Assembly: GCA_018402155.1 (NCBI GenBank)
Contig: JAGYJG010000001.1
Location: 44,635-108,634, forward strand
From: Bacteroidia bacterium
GTDB taxonomy: Bacteria > Bacteroidota > Bacteroidia > NS11-12g > UBA9320
DNA: 64,000 nt
Direction: 5' to 3'
Each line of letters begins with the position of its first letter. The stretch's first letter is position 1. Below, in pieces: positions 28,341 to 37,201 of the stretch. Both the position numbers and the translations under genes were made by a program. The notes beneath the pieces are model-generated. The model did no database searches, was not told where the DNA came from, and saw nothing but the letters and a program-made list of their open reading frames with translations.

Positions 28341-29732
28341 TTAGGAAATAGTTTTTAGTTTTTTTATGGCTACTTGTAGCCATAAAGCAGCAAGTATACC
28401 CGCTAGTATTTCACCCAAAGGCATAGAAATCCATACACCATCTAAGCCCCAAAAGTGAGCAAGAATAAACATGAGCGGAATCATAAAAAGTCCTTGGCGT
28501 GCTAAGGTAAGCACCAATGCCGGCTTTGGTTTACCAATAGCCTGAAAAAATGCGCCCCCTATAAAACCTACGCCCATTAAAGGAAGCGAGACAAATATTA
28601 ACTGCAAAACCCGGGGAGTATGCGCTAGCAAGTCTTTATCCTCAGTAAATATACCAATGAGTACATCGGGAAAAATAGCGATAAAACTGAGAAGCACAAG
28701 TGATATGATTGTAGTCCACTGTATGGCTAGCATCACAGCTTCTTTTACTCTTGTCCCATTGTTTGCCCCGTAGTTATAGCTTACAATCGGCATAAGTCCC
28801 TGCATAATACCTATAATTGGGAAAGCTACAAAAAGTGTGAATCCCCGTATCAATCCGTATATTGCTATGGCGTGTGAACCACCGCTAGCGTCCATAGTAT
28901 TGGCAAATGCTATCTGCCCCCACTTGTCTAGTTGAGAATATAGTACAATCGCTAGCAGGCTAAACATACTCTGTCGTAGTAGTGTGATAGAACCTATAGA
29001 TGTTATTTCTTTGACAATAGGAACATTAAAACGTAGGTTAGTTTTACTGAGGATTAGCTCACTTCTGCCCGATGAGAAAAACCAAAGAGTATATAATCCA
29101 CTGAGTATATAGCCTGTCGTTGTTGCCCAGCCTGCTCCTGCTATGCCCAAGTTAAGTTCGAAAATTAGTATATAGTCTAGTATAATATTTGAAACTGCGG
29201 GTATAATCATGGTGAGCATAGCTACTTTTGGTTTGCCTTCTGCGCGTATCGTATTATTACTCATCATAGCCCATCCCAAAAAGGGTAACCCCAGAAGTAG
29301 GATGTTGAAATATTTCTTGGCATAAGGCATAATTTCGCTATTAGCCCCAAAAAGAGTGAGTAGCTCTGTTTGAAATACAAAGCCAATGAGTACAAAAGAA
29401 AATACAAAGCCGAGGGTAAGTAGGATTTGATTACTAAATGTTTTTTGTGCTTTTTCGGGTTGCCCTTCGCCAAGTGCACGTGCCAGTACAGACGCACCGC
29501 CCACACCAATTGCCATTCCAAAGGAGGAAATTAGAAATGTAATAGGTAGTACAACGGTGATGGCGGCAATGGCAAGCTCACCTTCCGCGTGTCTGCTTAC
29601 AAACCAAATATCAACCATCTGATAAATGGACATTACCAAAAAACCAATAGATGCAGGAAGTGATTGCTGAATTAAAAGTTTTCCGATGCTCTCAGAACCT
29701 AATCTGTCAGATGTCTTTGTTTTTTGGTTCAA
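28341..29732 (-). CDS. MATE family multidrug/sodium antiporter
   Basis: This 463-residue polytopic protein has about 12 membrane helices in two homologous halves. N-terminal half motifs include LLIQQSLPASIGFLVMSIY and GMAIGVGGASVLARALGEG, a typical MATE signature; the second half contains GLIRGFTLFVAFPIIGIMQG and the PIVSYNYGAN loop. It probably exports cationic or metabolite substrates with Na+ or H+; which one cannot be read. It starts 18 bp after the Dps gene, but a -7 box of its own lies 6 bp before the ATG. Confidence 0.94.
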   Translation of the reverse strand: MNQKTKTSDRLGSESIGKLLIQQSLPASIGFLVMSIYQMVDIWFVSRHAEGELAIAAITVVLPITFLISSFGMAIGVGGASVLARALGEGQPEKAQKTFSNQILLTLGFVFSFVLIGFVFQTELLTLFGANSEIMPYAKKYFNILLLGLPFLGWAMMSNNTIRAEGKPKVAMLTMIIPAVSNIILDYILIFELNLGIAGAGWATTTGYILSGLYTLWFFSSGRSELILSKTNLRFNVPIVKEITSIGSITLLRQSMFSLLAIVLYSQLDKWGQIAFANTMDASGGSHAIAIYGLIRGFTLFVAFPIIGIMQGLMPIVSYNYGANNGTRVKEAVMLAIQWTTIISLVLLSFIAIFPDVLIGIFTEDKDLLAHTPRVLQLIFVSLPLMGVGFIGGAFFQAIGKPKPALVLTLARQGLFMIPLMFILAHFWGLDGVWISMPLGEILAGILAALWLQVAIKKLKTIS

Positions 29733-29737
29733 GTCGG

Positions 29738-29745
29738 CAAAAGTA
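29738..29745 (-). promoter_or_regulatory. Putative -7 box of the MATE gene
   Basis: The minus strand reads TACTTTTG, ending 5 bp before the start codon. If used, the mRNA would be leaderless or nearly so. No TTG at proper distance was seen. Confidence 0.45.
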
Positions 29746-29750
29746 GAATT

Positions 29751-30215
29751 TTAGGCCAAGTACGAGCGGTACATCCACATTTCTTTTTCTTGTAGTGTAA
29801 TATAATCGCTCATTTGAGATACGGTACCTTCGTCCTGTATATGAGAGGCCAATGCTAAGATTTCTCTCTGCAATACAATGATAGTTTTATATCCATCTAA
29901 AATGTATTGTAATGCTATTTTACCATCAGATACATTATTTTGTTCAGTTATTTTTGAGTGAGCAATATTGTCAGAAAAACTATGTAATGGTATACCTTCT
30001 AGGGTAAGTATTCGCTCAGCTATTTCATCTATTTGTACTATAAGCGAGTTGTAAATTTCTTCAAATTTGACATGCAATTCAAAAAATTCTTTGCCTTTAA
30101 TATTCCAGTGAAATCCCCTTGTGTTCATATAGTGCACAGAGTAGGTTGCTAGCAAATCATTTAGTTTACTAACTATATTTTTGGTTTCTTTTTGAGGTAG
30201 TCCTATAGTATTCAT
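29751..30215 (-). CDS. dps: Dps-family DNA-binding ferritin-like protein
   Basis: Dps proteins form 12-subunit shells that oxidise and store iron and shield DNA during stress. The 154-residue protein has the intersubunit ferroxidase ligands in RGFHWNIKGKEFFELHVKFEE (His36, His48 and acidic residues) and VQIDEIAERILTLEG (about 61-75). The N-terminus is short and lacks a Lys-rich tail, so tight DNA binding is uncertain. A consensus promoter lies directly before the ATG. Confidence 0.92.
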   Translation of the reverse strand: MNTIGLPQKETKNIVSKLNDLLATYSVHYMNTRGFHWNIKGKEFFELHVKFEEIYNSLIVQIDEIAERILTLEGIPLHSFSDNIAHSKITEQNNVSDGKIALQYILDGYKTIIVLQREILALASHIQDEGTVSQMSDYITLQEKEMWMYRSYLA

Positions 30216-30219
30216 GATA

Positions 30220-30248
30220 CAAAGGTACTACATACATACGGCGTACAA
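30220..30248 (-). promoter_or_regulatory. Promoter of dps
   Basis: On the minus strand TTG (30248-30246), 18 bp and TACCTTTG (30227-30220). The box ends 4 bp before the ATG, suggesting a leaderless or very short-leader transcript. Confidence 0.6.
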
Positions 30249-30376
30249 AATCTCATTGATAGATACCTCAATAGGTTATAGATATACCAAGAATACAATG
30301 TCTTATGTTCTCTTTCGCAGCCTCAACCTTAAAAAACCTTGCTGTTTATTGCTCACATTTCATTTTCTTTGCACTA

Positions 30377-31033
30377 GTGAATTATTTAAGCCATTACTAT
30401 TTCGACCAAGACGAAGAAAATAAGTACTACAACATTGGATTAATTTTGCCTGATCTAGCTCGACATTATATTCCGAAACTTAGAATAAATCCGTATAAGA
30501 ATATTACCTTCACTACCAAGGAAATATCGAGTATGAATGATGGTACAAACAAGCACTTTGCAAGCGATCGTAAATTTCATAATTGGATGGTTTTTGTAGA
30601 CCTTACCAATAAAGCTACTGATATGATTCGTGAGAGCGGAGACAAGGATATTAACAGAGATTATTTCATCACTCACATTATGGTTGAAGTATTATTGGAT
30701 AAAATATTGCTTGATAAAAATCCGAACTTAGCAAATGATTTTTATGCTATGGTAGATAGTGTAGAGCAAGAGTGGATACTCAAATTTATGCGATATGCTG
30801 GCCTGCAAGATGATGAATTATGGAAGGGACAACACAAACGTTTTATGAAAGCAGGTTGGCTGAAAAACTATACAACCCTTGAAAATGTGGTGGGTGCGGT
30901 AGAGCAAGTGTGTCGCAGTTTGGATATGATAGAATTATCCGATGACCAACGTCAATTATTAATTGATATTTGTGAGACAATAGAACCCCAATTGGCACGT
31001 TCTATTGATGCTTTAGAAATACAGCTATTATAA
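30377..31033 (+). CDS. Hypothetical protein, weakly AcpH-like
   Basis: With the GTG start at 30377 the product (about 218 residues) begins MNYLSHYYFDQDEEN and continues YYNIGLILPDLARHY, with later segments HNWMVFVDLTNKATD and DYFITHIMVEVLLDKILL. The start and the His/Asp-rich helices recall ACP phosphodiesterase (AcpH, HD-like fold), but the match is weak and I keep it as hypothetical. A longer frame from an ATG at 30305 adds 24 residues of hydrophobic sequence that looks non-conserved. A TTTCTTTG box (one mismatch) ends 5 bp before the GTG. porV2 starts 17 bp downstream. Confidence 0.65.
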   Translation: MNYLSHYYFDQDEENKYYNIGLILPDLARHYIPKLRINPYKNITFTTKEISSMNDGTNKHFASDRKFHNWMVFVDLTNKATDMIRESGDKDINRDYFITHIMVEVLLDKILLDKNPNLANDFYAMVDSVEQEWILKFMRYAGLQDDELWKGQHKRFMKAGWLKNYTTLENVVGAVEQVCRSLDMIELSDDQRQLLIDICETIEPQLARSIDALEIQLL

Positions 31034-31050
31034 AAAAAGGCCAGTTTATC

Positions 31051-32139
31051 ATGCATTTTTCTTTACTCAAATACACGCTTTTGGCGGGCTCTATTCTTGC
31101 GCTTACAAAGCAAAGCGCTTTTGCCCAATCTACTCCTAAGTATAGCAACGAGTTTTTGTCTATAGGTGTGGGTGCGCGTGCATTTGGTATGTCAAATACG
31201 GTGATAGCTTCCGTAGACGATGTCACAGCTGGATATTGGAATCCAGCAGCATTGGTCGATCAAGAGGATAAATTACAAATTAGCGTTATGCATAGTGACT
31301 ACCTCAATGGACTAGCAAATTACGACTACATAGCCCTCAGTACCAAAGTGAAAGATAATGCCGCGTTGAGTTTTTCTATGGTTCGTTTTGGCGTTGATGA
31401 CATTCCTAATACGTTAGACCTTATCAGAAATGGACAAATAGATTATAATCGAGTTTCCTCTTTTAGTGCAGTAGATTACGGTTTCTTTGTGAGCTATGCA
31501 CAAAAAGCATTGGTTGAAGGCCTTAGTTTTGGAGGTAGTGCCAAAATAGTTCATCGAAAAGCGGGAGAATTTACCAAGGCGTGGGGCTTTGGTATAGATG
31601 CTAGCGTAAAATACAAAACAGAAAATGATTGGTCTTTTGCGTTTGTGGGAAGAGATATTACCACTACCTTCAACGCGTGGCAGTTTAATTTCACAGAGGC
31701 AGAAGAAGACGTTTTTAGGGCTACTGACAACGTTGTACCAGAGAATTCTCTAGAACTTACATTACCCAAATTTTTACTGGGTGCAGCCAAAAAGTTTACT
31801 TTTTCAGATGATTTTAGTTTACTCGCCGAGGTCAATTTAGACCTCAATACTGACGGGAAAAGAAATACCTTACTAAAGACCAACTTTATAAGTGGAGATC
31901 CGCACGTGGGTCTAGAAGCGGCGTATAAAAAAATTATATTCTTGCGGGGCGGTTTGGGAAATTTACAAGAAGAAAGACTAGGAGAAAACTATGAAAAAGA
32001 GTGGACATTTATGCCAAATATAGGCTTAGGCTTAAAACTCAAAAAAATTAGTATAGACTATGCGCTTACCGATATCGGAGACAATAGTGGCGCGAATTAC
32101 TCTCACGTTTTTAGCATTCGTGCAACTGTTAATCCTTAG
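31051..32139 (+). CDS. porV2: PorV/PorQ-family outer-membrane protein, PorV2 type
   Basis: The 362-residue protein has a signal peptide (MHFSLLKYTLLAGSILA..., cleavage after SAFAQ) and then the characteristic YSNEFLSIGVGARAFGMS followed by VASVDD-type VTAGYWNPAAL. The rest shows alternating beta-strand pattern of an FadL-like barrel (PorV/PorQ/UPF0164). PorV is the shuttle of the type IX secretion system; PorV2 homologs are common second copies whose role is less clear. It fits the sprA gene in this window. The C-terminus ends in a typical last strand (FSIRATVNP). Confidence 0.88.
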   Translation: MHFSLLKYTLLAGSILALTKQSAFAQSTPKYSNEFLSIGVGARAFGMSNTVIASVDDVTAGYWNPAALVDQEDKLQISVMHSDYLNGLANYDYIALSTKVKDNAALSFSMVRFGVDDIPNTLDLIRNGQIDYNRVSSFSAVDYGFFVSYAQKALVEGLSFGGSAKIVHRKAGEFTKAWGFGIDASVKYKTENDWSFAFVGRDITTTFNAWQFNFTEAEEDVFRATDNVVPENSLELTLPKFLLGAAKKFTFSDDFSLLAEVNLDLNTDGKRNTLLKTNFISGDPHVGLEAAYKKIIFLRGGLGNLQEERLGENYEKEWTFMPNIGLGLKLKKISIDYALTDIGDNSGANYSHVFSIRATVNP

Positions 32140-32634
32140 GAGAAACCAAGTTTAGTTAGTCATTTCGGTGGCTTGTACTACCATATGTTTTGGAGCTATT
32201 TTATTAAGTCAATTTCTGAAGCTTTTTAATAGCCTGTTAAAAAATGAAATCACCCTTTGAAGCGGTTTTGAGATGTGCCTAAGTAGCACTCAACCGAACT
32301 GTTTTTTTTGATCTGAGTTGTATTAGTTTCGCTAAAAGTATTTCCAACAAATCGAGTTTATAGAGGTAGCATAAATAGTAAGTTGTTAGGGCTTTTAAAG
32401 TGATAGTATCTCTAAATATATTCAGCTCATTTTTAAATGCTCAAAACCTCCTAAACTTAAAAGAATAAAGTCATAAATTGGCAATGCAGTGATTAGGGAG
32501 ATTAATATATTGCTTTGTATTTTTAGACTATAGATGAGTATATATTTTTAGCATTTACAATTCTTTCTTCCAGGTAGTTTCATTTTTTCATCGTTTGAAT
32601 ATATGTATACTTGTACTCAGATTTAATAAATGCT
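32140..32634. other. Intergenic spacer before the AlkD-like gene
   Basis: About 0.5 kb of AT-rich DNA between two plus-strand genes. An eight-T run near 32302-32309 is not preceded by a clear hairpin. A box TATACTTG (32606-32613) has one mismatch to the -7 consensus. No gene was recognised. Confidence 0.5.
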
Positions 32635-33321
32635 ATGTCATTATCTCCATCCAATTTTGCAGAGGAAGTAATTCAATGTTTTGAGGTTAATAGTAATGAT
32701 GGTTTGGCTATTAAAATGGCCGCGTATATGCGTAACAAATTTAAGTTCTATGGTATTCCTGCTCCTGTAAGATACACGCTTTGCAGGGAATTATATGCCA
32801 AATACGGAATTCCTGAAGATGCTTTTGCAGTAGCCCACCTTCTGTGGGCACAGCCCCACAGAGAACTCCACTATGTGGCTCAAGAATTAGTGCTAAAAAC
32901 CCACAAACAATGGCGTTTAGAGCATATTGAAGACATCGAACGACTGATCATTAATAATAGTTGGTGGGATACCATAGATTTTTTGGCAAGCAATATAGTA
33001 GGGAAGTATTTTAAAAAATGGCCGAAATTCAGCCAACAGGTTATAGGGCAATGGAATAAAAGTGAGAATTTTTGGTTGGTAAGAACGAGTATTTTATTTC
33101 AACTGAGATATAAACATAAAACAGATACTGGACTTTTGACTGTATGTATCTTGTCCAATGCAGATAACAAAGAGTTTTTTGTAAAAAAAGCCATAGGCTG
33201 GGCGCTACGTGAGTATGCCAAAATTAATCCTAAATGGGTACAACTTTTTTTGGACAAGCATACCCTCCAGTCTCTGAGCGCAAGAGAAGCTCAGAAATAC
33301 TTGAAAAGCAACTTAAAATGA
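32635..33321 (+). CDS. DNA alkylation repair protein, AlkD-like (HEAT-like fold)
   Basis: AlkD glycosylases excise N3- and N7-alkylpurines without base flipping. The 228-residue protein is all helical HEAT-like repeats. NNSWWDTIDFLASNIVG (about 110-126) carries the Trp and Asp of the AlkD active site, WLVRTSILFQL the conserved Arg, and KKAIGWALREYAKINP the late conserved Trp. I start at the ATG giving MSLSPSNFAEEV; an upstream TTG would add eight residues. It is a single gene between spacers. Confidence 0.92.
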   Translation: MSLSPSNFAEEVIQCFEVNSNDGLAIKMAAYMRNKFKFYGIPAPVRYTLCRELYAKYGIPEDAFAVAHLLWAQPHRELHYVAQELVLKTHKQWRLEHIEDIERLIINNSWWDTIDFLASNIVGKYFKKWPKFSQQVIGQWNKSENFWLVRTSILFQLRYKHKTDTGLLTVCILSNADNKEFFVKKAIGWALREYAKINPKWVQLFLDKHTLQSLSAREAQKYLKSNLK

Positions 33322-33360
33322 AGGGCTATGACTTATGTATTTTACTTAGTAGAACAGTGG

Positions 33361-33705
33361 TTATTTGTTTTTACCATTTGAGGTGGGAGCGAGTAGAGCG
33401 CCGGCCCATCCAAAAAGCCCTGCTAATAGGCCACCTATCATAGCAGCTAATAGAGGAGTAGCAAATGCAGCGATACTAAATAATTCTCCAAGTAGGATAC
33501 TAACAGCGCCAGTGTCTATCAAATATATGCTAAGCAACCACGCTAAAAACACAGCAACAAAAGGAATCACAAATCCGGCAGATGTAGATACATTGTTATA
33601 GTAAGTGAGCGCCAAAGCTAGGGGGGCAATAACCCACCAAGTAAGAAGAAGTGAAGAGAGAATAGTGGTGACAAAAAGAAGTAATAATACAAGACTATTT
33701 TTCAT
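33361..33705 (-). CDS. Small membrane protein of the acylase operon
   Basis: The 114-residue product is strongly hydrophobic with about four predicted membrane segments (MKNSLVLLLLFVTTILSSLLL, IAPLALALTYY, FVIPFVAVFLAWLLSIYL, and a Gly/Ala-rich last helix GGLLAGLFGWAGALLA). I recognise no family. The start overlaps the end of the penicillin acylase gene by about 11 bp, indicating cotranscription and likely coupling. Confidence 0.7.
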   Translation of the reverse strand: MKNSLVLLLLFVTTILSSLLLTWWVIAPLALALTYYNNVSTSAGFVIPFVAVFLAWLLSIYLIDTGAVSILLGELFSIAAFATPLLAAMIGGLLAGLFGWAGALLAPTSNGKNK

Positions 33706-36058
33706 GACGAAAGGTTATGTTAAAGATGGGTTTAGAAATGTCCTCTGGTTTGATTACCAGAGGTATGCGGTGGTAGTGACCATTGGCCCATTTTTCTATA
33801 TTATTTTTATAAAATGCACTTGCAGGATTTCCACTTTGACCACCGGGATAGATACCATAAGCTTCTGGAATATCTCCCAATGCTACTATCATGCGCCAGC
33901 TCGGCCCAGAGCTTTGTTTCATAGCATTGAGCGCATGCTTGGTGCCGCCTACGAAAAAGGTATCTGAAGAAAAAGCAGACAATCGCAAAAGGTGAGGTAT
34001 GTATGCTTTTTTGGTTTCACCTAGCGATGTTAAGGGTTCATTGATCACAGACAGAAAAGACGTATTGACTAAATCGCTTAAAGTTTCTTTTTTAGGCGTA
34101 GCTTGTATATCATAAAACTTGTGCTCTGCATTTCTTTCCATTAGCTGCAGAGTAACCCAGCTGTCTGGTGCAGGAAGTTTGACATTGTTTTGAGCAAAAA
34201 CCTCATCCCAAATTAGGTTTTCTAGGGCAGAAAACCACTTATCAAATAAAGGAGCGGCTTTGGATAGGGGATCGTAATCATAATTCCAAGCACTTAGTAT
34301 ACGTGCCTTTTTTAAATTAGCACTGTCTAGAAGTGGCAACATTACAGCCAATGCTTCTTCAGCTTGTAAGCTATATGTACTAAGCTGCATTGCTTTCATA
34401 TCTTCTGCTGAAAAGGTGTCATTTTGAGACAAAATTTGATGTACGATACGACCTCGGTAGGCTTCAAAATTTCCATTGTAAAAATGGGGATAAGCTTCAG
34501 AAGTGCTCCATTGATTTGCGCTGCTCACGTAGCCTCGCTTTGGATTTCGTTCTTGGGGATTTTCGTCTCTAGGTATAAAACCTTGCCACCCATTCCCGCG
34601 CATAGTGCCATCGGTGACTTTCACGCCTTGTCCGTATGCTTTAAGCGGTAGTTTACCGTTTATACGAAGGCCTATTTCATTGTGTTTGTCAGCATATACA
34701 AAATTTTGTGCTGGTGCCTCAAAGCTGCCAGTAGCAGTAAGATATTCGTCATAAGTTTTGCATGTCATCCCACTTATAAATGTCATAAATTCAGGACCAT
34801 TTGCGCTATCGTGGACCACCCAGCGCAGGGCAAGATTTGTGTTATCATCTACTATCGGTCCCCACGTGGTATAGCGGACAGTATCGTAAATTTCGCCCAC
34901 ATATTTTACTGCATATTTTTCTATTTTTAATGTGGCTTCTATAGGTACATTGTCTAGTATGTAGCTTGTTTTATTCTCGTCTGTCCAGTGTATATTATAG
35001 TAGTCCATTACGTCGTGTCCAGCGTTTGTTTCGCCCCACGCTATATGCTCATTAAATCCTATCATAATACCTGGCATACCCAATAGTGTAACACCATGGG
35101 CTGAGAAATCGGGGGTAGTTATGGCTATTTCGTACCAGGTGCTGGGCAGTGTCAAAGCTAGGTGTGGATCGTTGGCGAGTATGGGTAATCCTGTTTGGCT
35201 CTTGTTGCCGCTTATGGCCCAGTTATTACTGCCTATGCCGTCTGGTGAGCGCGGTCGCACTATGCTAGGTAAGTATACACTAAGCTCTTGCAGCACGACG
35301 TTATTCACCGTAGGAGTTTTTAAGGGTGCGTAGGGGCCTGATATTACTGGTATATCCTTGGGGTTATATAGTGGATAAATGGTTTCGAAATCCTCTTTGC
35401 CAAAGAATTTAAGAGCATTTGACATTTCGATATCTTCTTCATAGCTAGCTAGCGACTGGCTCATTGCTTTGAGCAATAAAGCGCAGTGTCTGTTGGTCCA
35501 TTCCTGTGGTTCAAAATCTAGTAATTTATATTCCATAGGATATTCTGCAGGTTTCAGGCCAGCAATGTAGTGATTGACTCCGGCGGTGTAAGCATCTATA
35601 TTCTCTAGTAGTTTTGGGTACTTATTCCAACTCTTTACAGCATTGTCAGCGGCATAACTTAGCCCTAGGCGGCGTTGTTTTTTATCGTACGCTAGCAGAT
35701 TCTCACCCAGTACCTCAGAGAGCTTACCGTCTGGGAATCGTGTGCTCATATCCATCTGAAAAAGGCGGTGGTAGGCCTCCACATAGCCTTGGGCAAACAA
35801 AGCATCTTTTAGATTTTGGGCGAATATATGGGGCACCATTCGTTCGTCAAAAATAATTCGTATGTCCTCACTTACTTGCTCGCTCTTGAGTTCTAGGTCT
35901 AGGTAGTGGCCTTCTGTGTTCTGCCATACTCCGCTATACGGATTTAGAAAATTGCCCAATGGTGGAAAAGCTTTACCACCCAAAGTGAATGTACTTTGCA
36001 AAAAGTACAAAACAAATAGGGCGACAAATAATACTAGTAGTCCAAATATTTTACGCAT
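33695..36058 (-). CDS. Penicillin acylase family (Ntn-hydrolase) amidase
   Basis: The 787-residue protein has an N-terminal signal anchor (RKIFGLLVLFVALFVLYFL), then the A-chain region with IIFDERMVPHIFAQN. The autoprocessing site is DGIGSNNWAISG with Ser277 as the predicted N-terminal nucleophile of the B chain, and the B chain contains ILANDPHL and LLGMPGIMIGFNEHIAWGETN. Members hydrolyse side-chain amides such as beta-lactams or N-acyl-homoserine lactones; the substrate is not known here. A -7 box (TACTTTTG) lies 13 bp upstream. Confidence 0.95.
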   Translation of the reverse strand: MRKIFGLLVLFVALFVLYFLQSTFTLGGKAFPPLGNFLNPYSGVWQNTEGHYLDLELKSEQVSEDIRIIFDERMVPHIFAQNLKDALFAQGYVEAYHRLFQMDMSTRFPDGKLSEVLGENLLAYDKKQRRLGLSYAADNAVKSWNKYPKLLENIDAYTAGVNHYIAGLKPAEYPMEYKLLDFEPQEWTNRHCALLLKAMSQSLASYEEDIEMSNALKFFGKEDFETIYPLYNPKDIPVISGPYAPLKTPTVNNVVLQELSVYLPSIVRPRSPDGIGSNNWAISGNKSQTGLPILANDPHLALTLPSTWYEIAITTPDFSAHGVTLLGMPGIMIGFNEHIAWGETNAGHDVMDYYNIHWTDENKTSYILDNVPIEATLKIEKYAVKYVGEIYDTVRYTTWGPIVDDNTNLALRWVVHDSANGPEFMTFISGMTCKTYDEYLTATGSFEAPAQNFVYADKHNEIGLRINGKLPLKAYGQGVKVTDGTMRGNGWQGFIPRDENPQERNPKRGYVSSANQWSTSEAYPHFYNGNFEAYRGRIVHQILSQNDTFSAEDMKAMQLSTYSLQAEEALAVMLPLLDSANLKKARILSAWNYDYDPLSKAAPLFDKWFSALENLIWDEVFAQNNVKLPAPDSWVTLQLMERNAEHKFYDIQATPKKETLSDLVNTSFLSVINEPLTSLGETKKAYIPHLLRLSAFSSDTFFVGGTKHALNAMKQSSGPSWRMIVALGDIPEAYGIYPGGQSGNPASAFYKNNIEKWANGHYHRIPLVIKPEDISKPIFNITFRHEK

Positions 36059-36070
36059 CTCTTAAAGAAT

Positions 36071-36078
36071 CAAAAGTA
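36071..36078 (-). promoter_or_regulatory. Putative -7 box of the acylase operon
   Basis: The minus strand reads TACTTTTG, a perfect TAnnTTTG, 12 bp before the acylase start. No properly spaced TTG was found. Confidence 0.45.
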
Positions 36079-36382
36079 ACTAAAAAAATGAGAGTGTAAT
36101 AACCCCCTACTATAGACCCCGAAATATATTGAAATTGACTTTCGATTAGTACTTCATTGTACACATTTCTGTGATAGTATGACTAATCTACTTTTGATTA
36201 TATTCTTGCGTATTTTAACTTTAGACTAGTGGGAAATACATTTATTATGCCAGCTGAATAATTTGAATGCAATAAATTTTTCTATTGTAGTTGGTTTCTT
36301 CTACACAGCATTATCAGTTCATATGTTAAAGTGCTTTATATTATTTGATAAGGTTGATATTTTGAGAAGCTAGATGGATTAA
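36079..36382. other. Spacer between hydrolase and acylase genes
   Basis: About 0.3 kb on the downstream side of the hydrolase gene. No gene, terminator hairpin or repeat was recognised. Confidence 0.5.
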
Positions 36383-37189
36383 TTATCTGTTAGTAGGTAT
36401 ACCATTTTTAGCTAATGTAGTTGTAAAATTCAAAAAATGGGATAGTTCTTTTAGGCAATTTTTAGGATCTTCAAGCATACTTAGATGTCCCACGTTTGAA
36501 AGGCTACTTATTTGCGCTATGGTGCAGGAGGCAACTTGCTCGTACGTATCTGATGGTATGTAGTGTTGATCTTCATCTCCACACAAGAAAAGTATAGGTT
36601 TCTGAAAGGCATGCAAGCTGTTTTCGCGACCAACTCTGCTTCGCATAGCTTGGAGTCCTGCTATTACAGAAGCTTGCGATGTGGTATTCACCATTGCCGT
36701 GAGAGTGTCTCTAAGACGAGCTCTGTGGGGTAAAGCTACCAAACCTGACACAAACAATCTAAAAAATTCGGCAGTGCCATTTTTTTCTACAAAATCAATT
36801 GATTTTAGCCGGTTTTCCATTTTTAATGGCGTATCGGCTTTAGTACTAGAATGTATATATGCCGCTGCAGAGAGGCTAGATGGAAACCGGTGCATATACT
36901 CTGCTAGTATATAGCCACCTAGGGAGTGTCCCAGCAGTATAGGTTGTTGTATCTTTTCGTACTCCAGTAGATTTTTTATTTGCGTGGCAACTTGTGGAAT
37001 GGTGGTAAACGGGGTGTTTTTACTTTTTCCAAATCCTGGCAAATCTATTAAAACACAGGTATGGCTTTTGGCCAGTTGAGTTACTAGTGGTTCCCATATT
37101 CTAGAGTCTTCACAAAATCCGTGTAAAAAACAAAGGTGGGGTCCTTTCCCCACCTTTGTGTATATGATATTATTAAAACTTGCTAGCAA
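36383..37189 (-). CDS. Alpha/beta hydrolase
   Basis: This 268-residue protein has the standard fold signatures: oxyanion HGFCEDSRIW near 23-32, the nucleophile elbow LLGHSLGGYILAEY with Ser89, the acidic ILFLCGDEDQHY near 201-212 and the histidine in SNVGHLSMLEDP near 237-248. The closest general resemblance is to serine hydrolases of the MhpC/BioH type; the substrate is unknown. It starts 13 bp after the PpiD-like gene and is probably in its operon. Confidence 0.9.
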   Translation of the reverse strand: MLASFNNIIYTKVGKGPHLCFLHGFCEDSRIWEPLVTQLAKSHTCVLIDLPGFGKSKNTPFTTIPQVATQIKNLLEYEKIQQPILLGHSLGGYILAEYMHRFPSSLSAAAYIHSSTKADTPLKMENRLKSIDFVEKNGTAEFFRLFVSGLVALPHRARLRDTLTAMVNTTSQASVIAGLQAMRSRVGRENSLHAFQKPILFLCGDEDQHYIPSDTYEQVASCTIAQISSLSNVGHLSMLEDPKNCLKELSHFLNFTTTLAKNGIPTNR

Positions 37190-37201
37190 GAAAGTTTTGC
37201 T

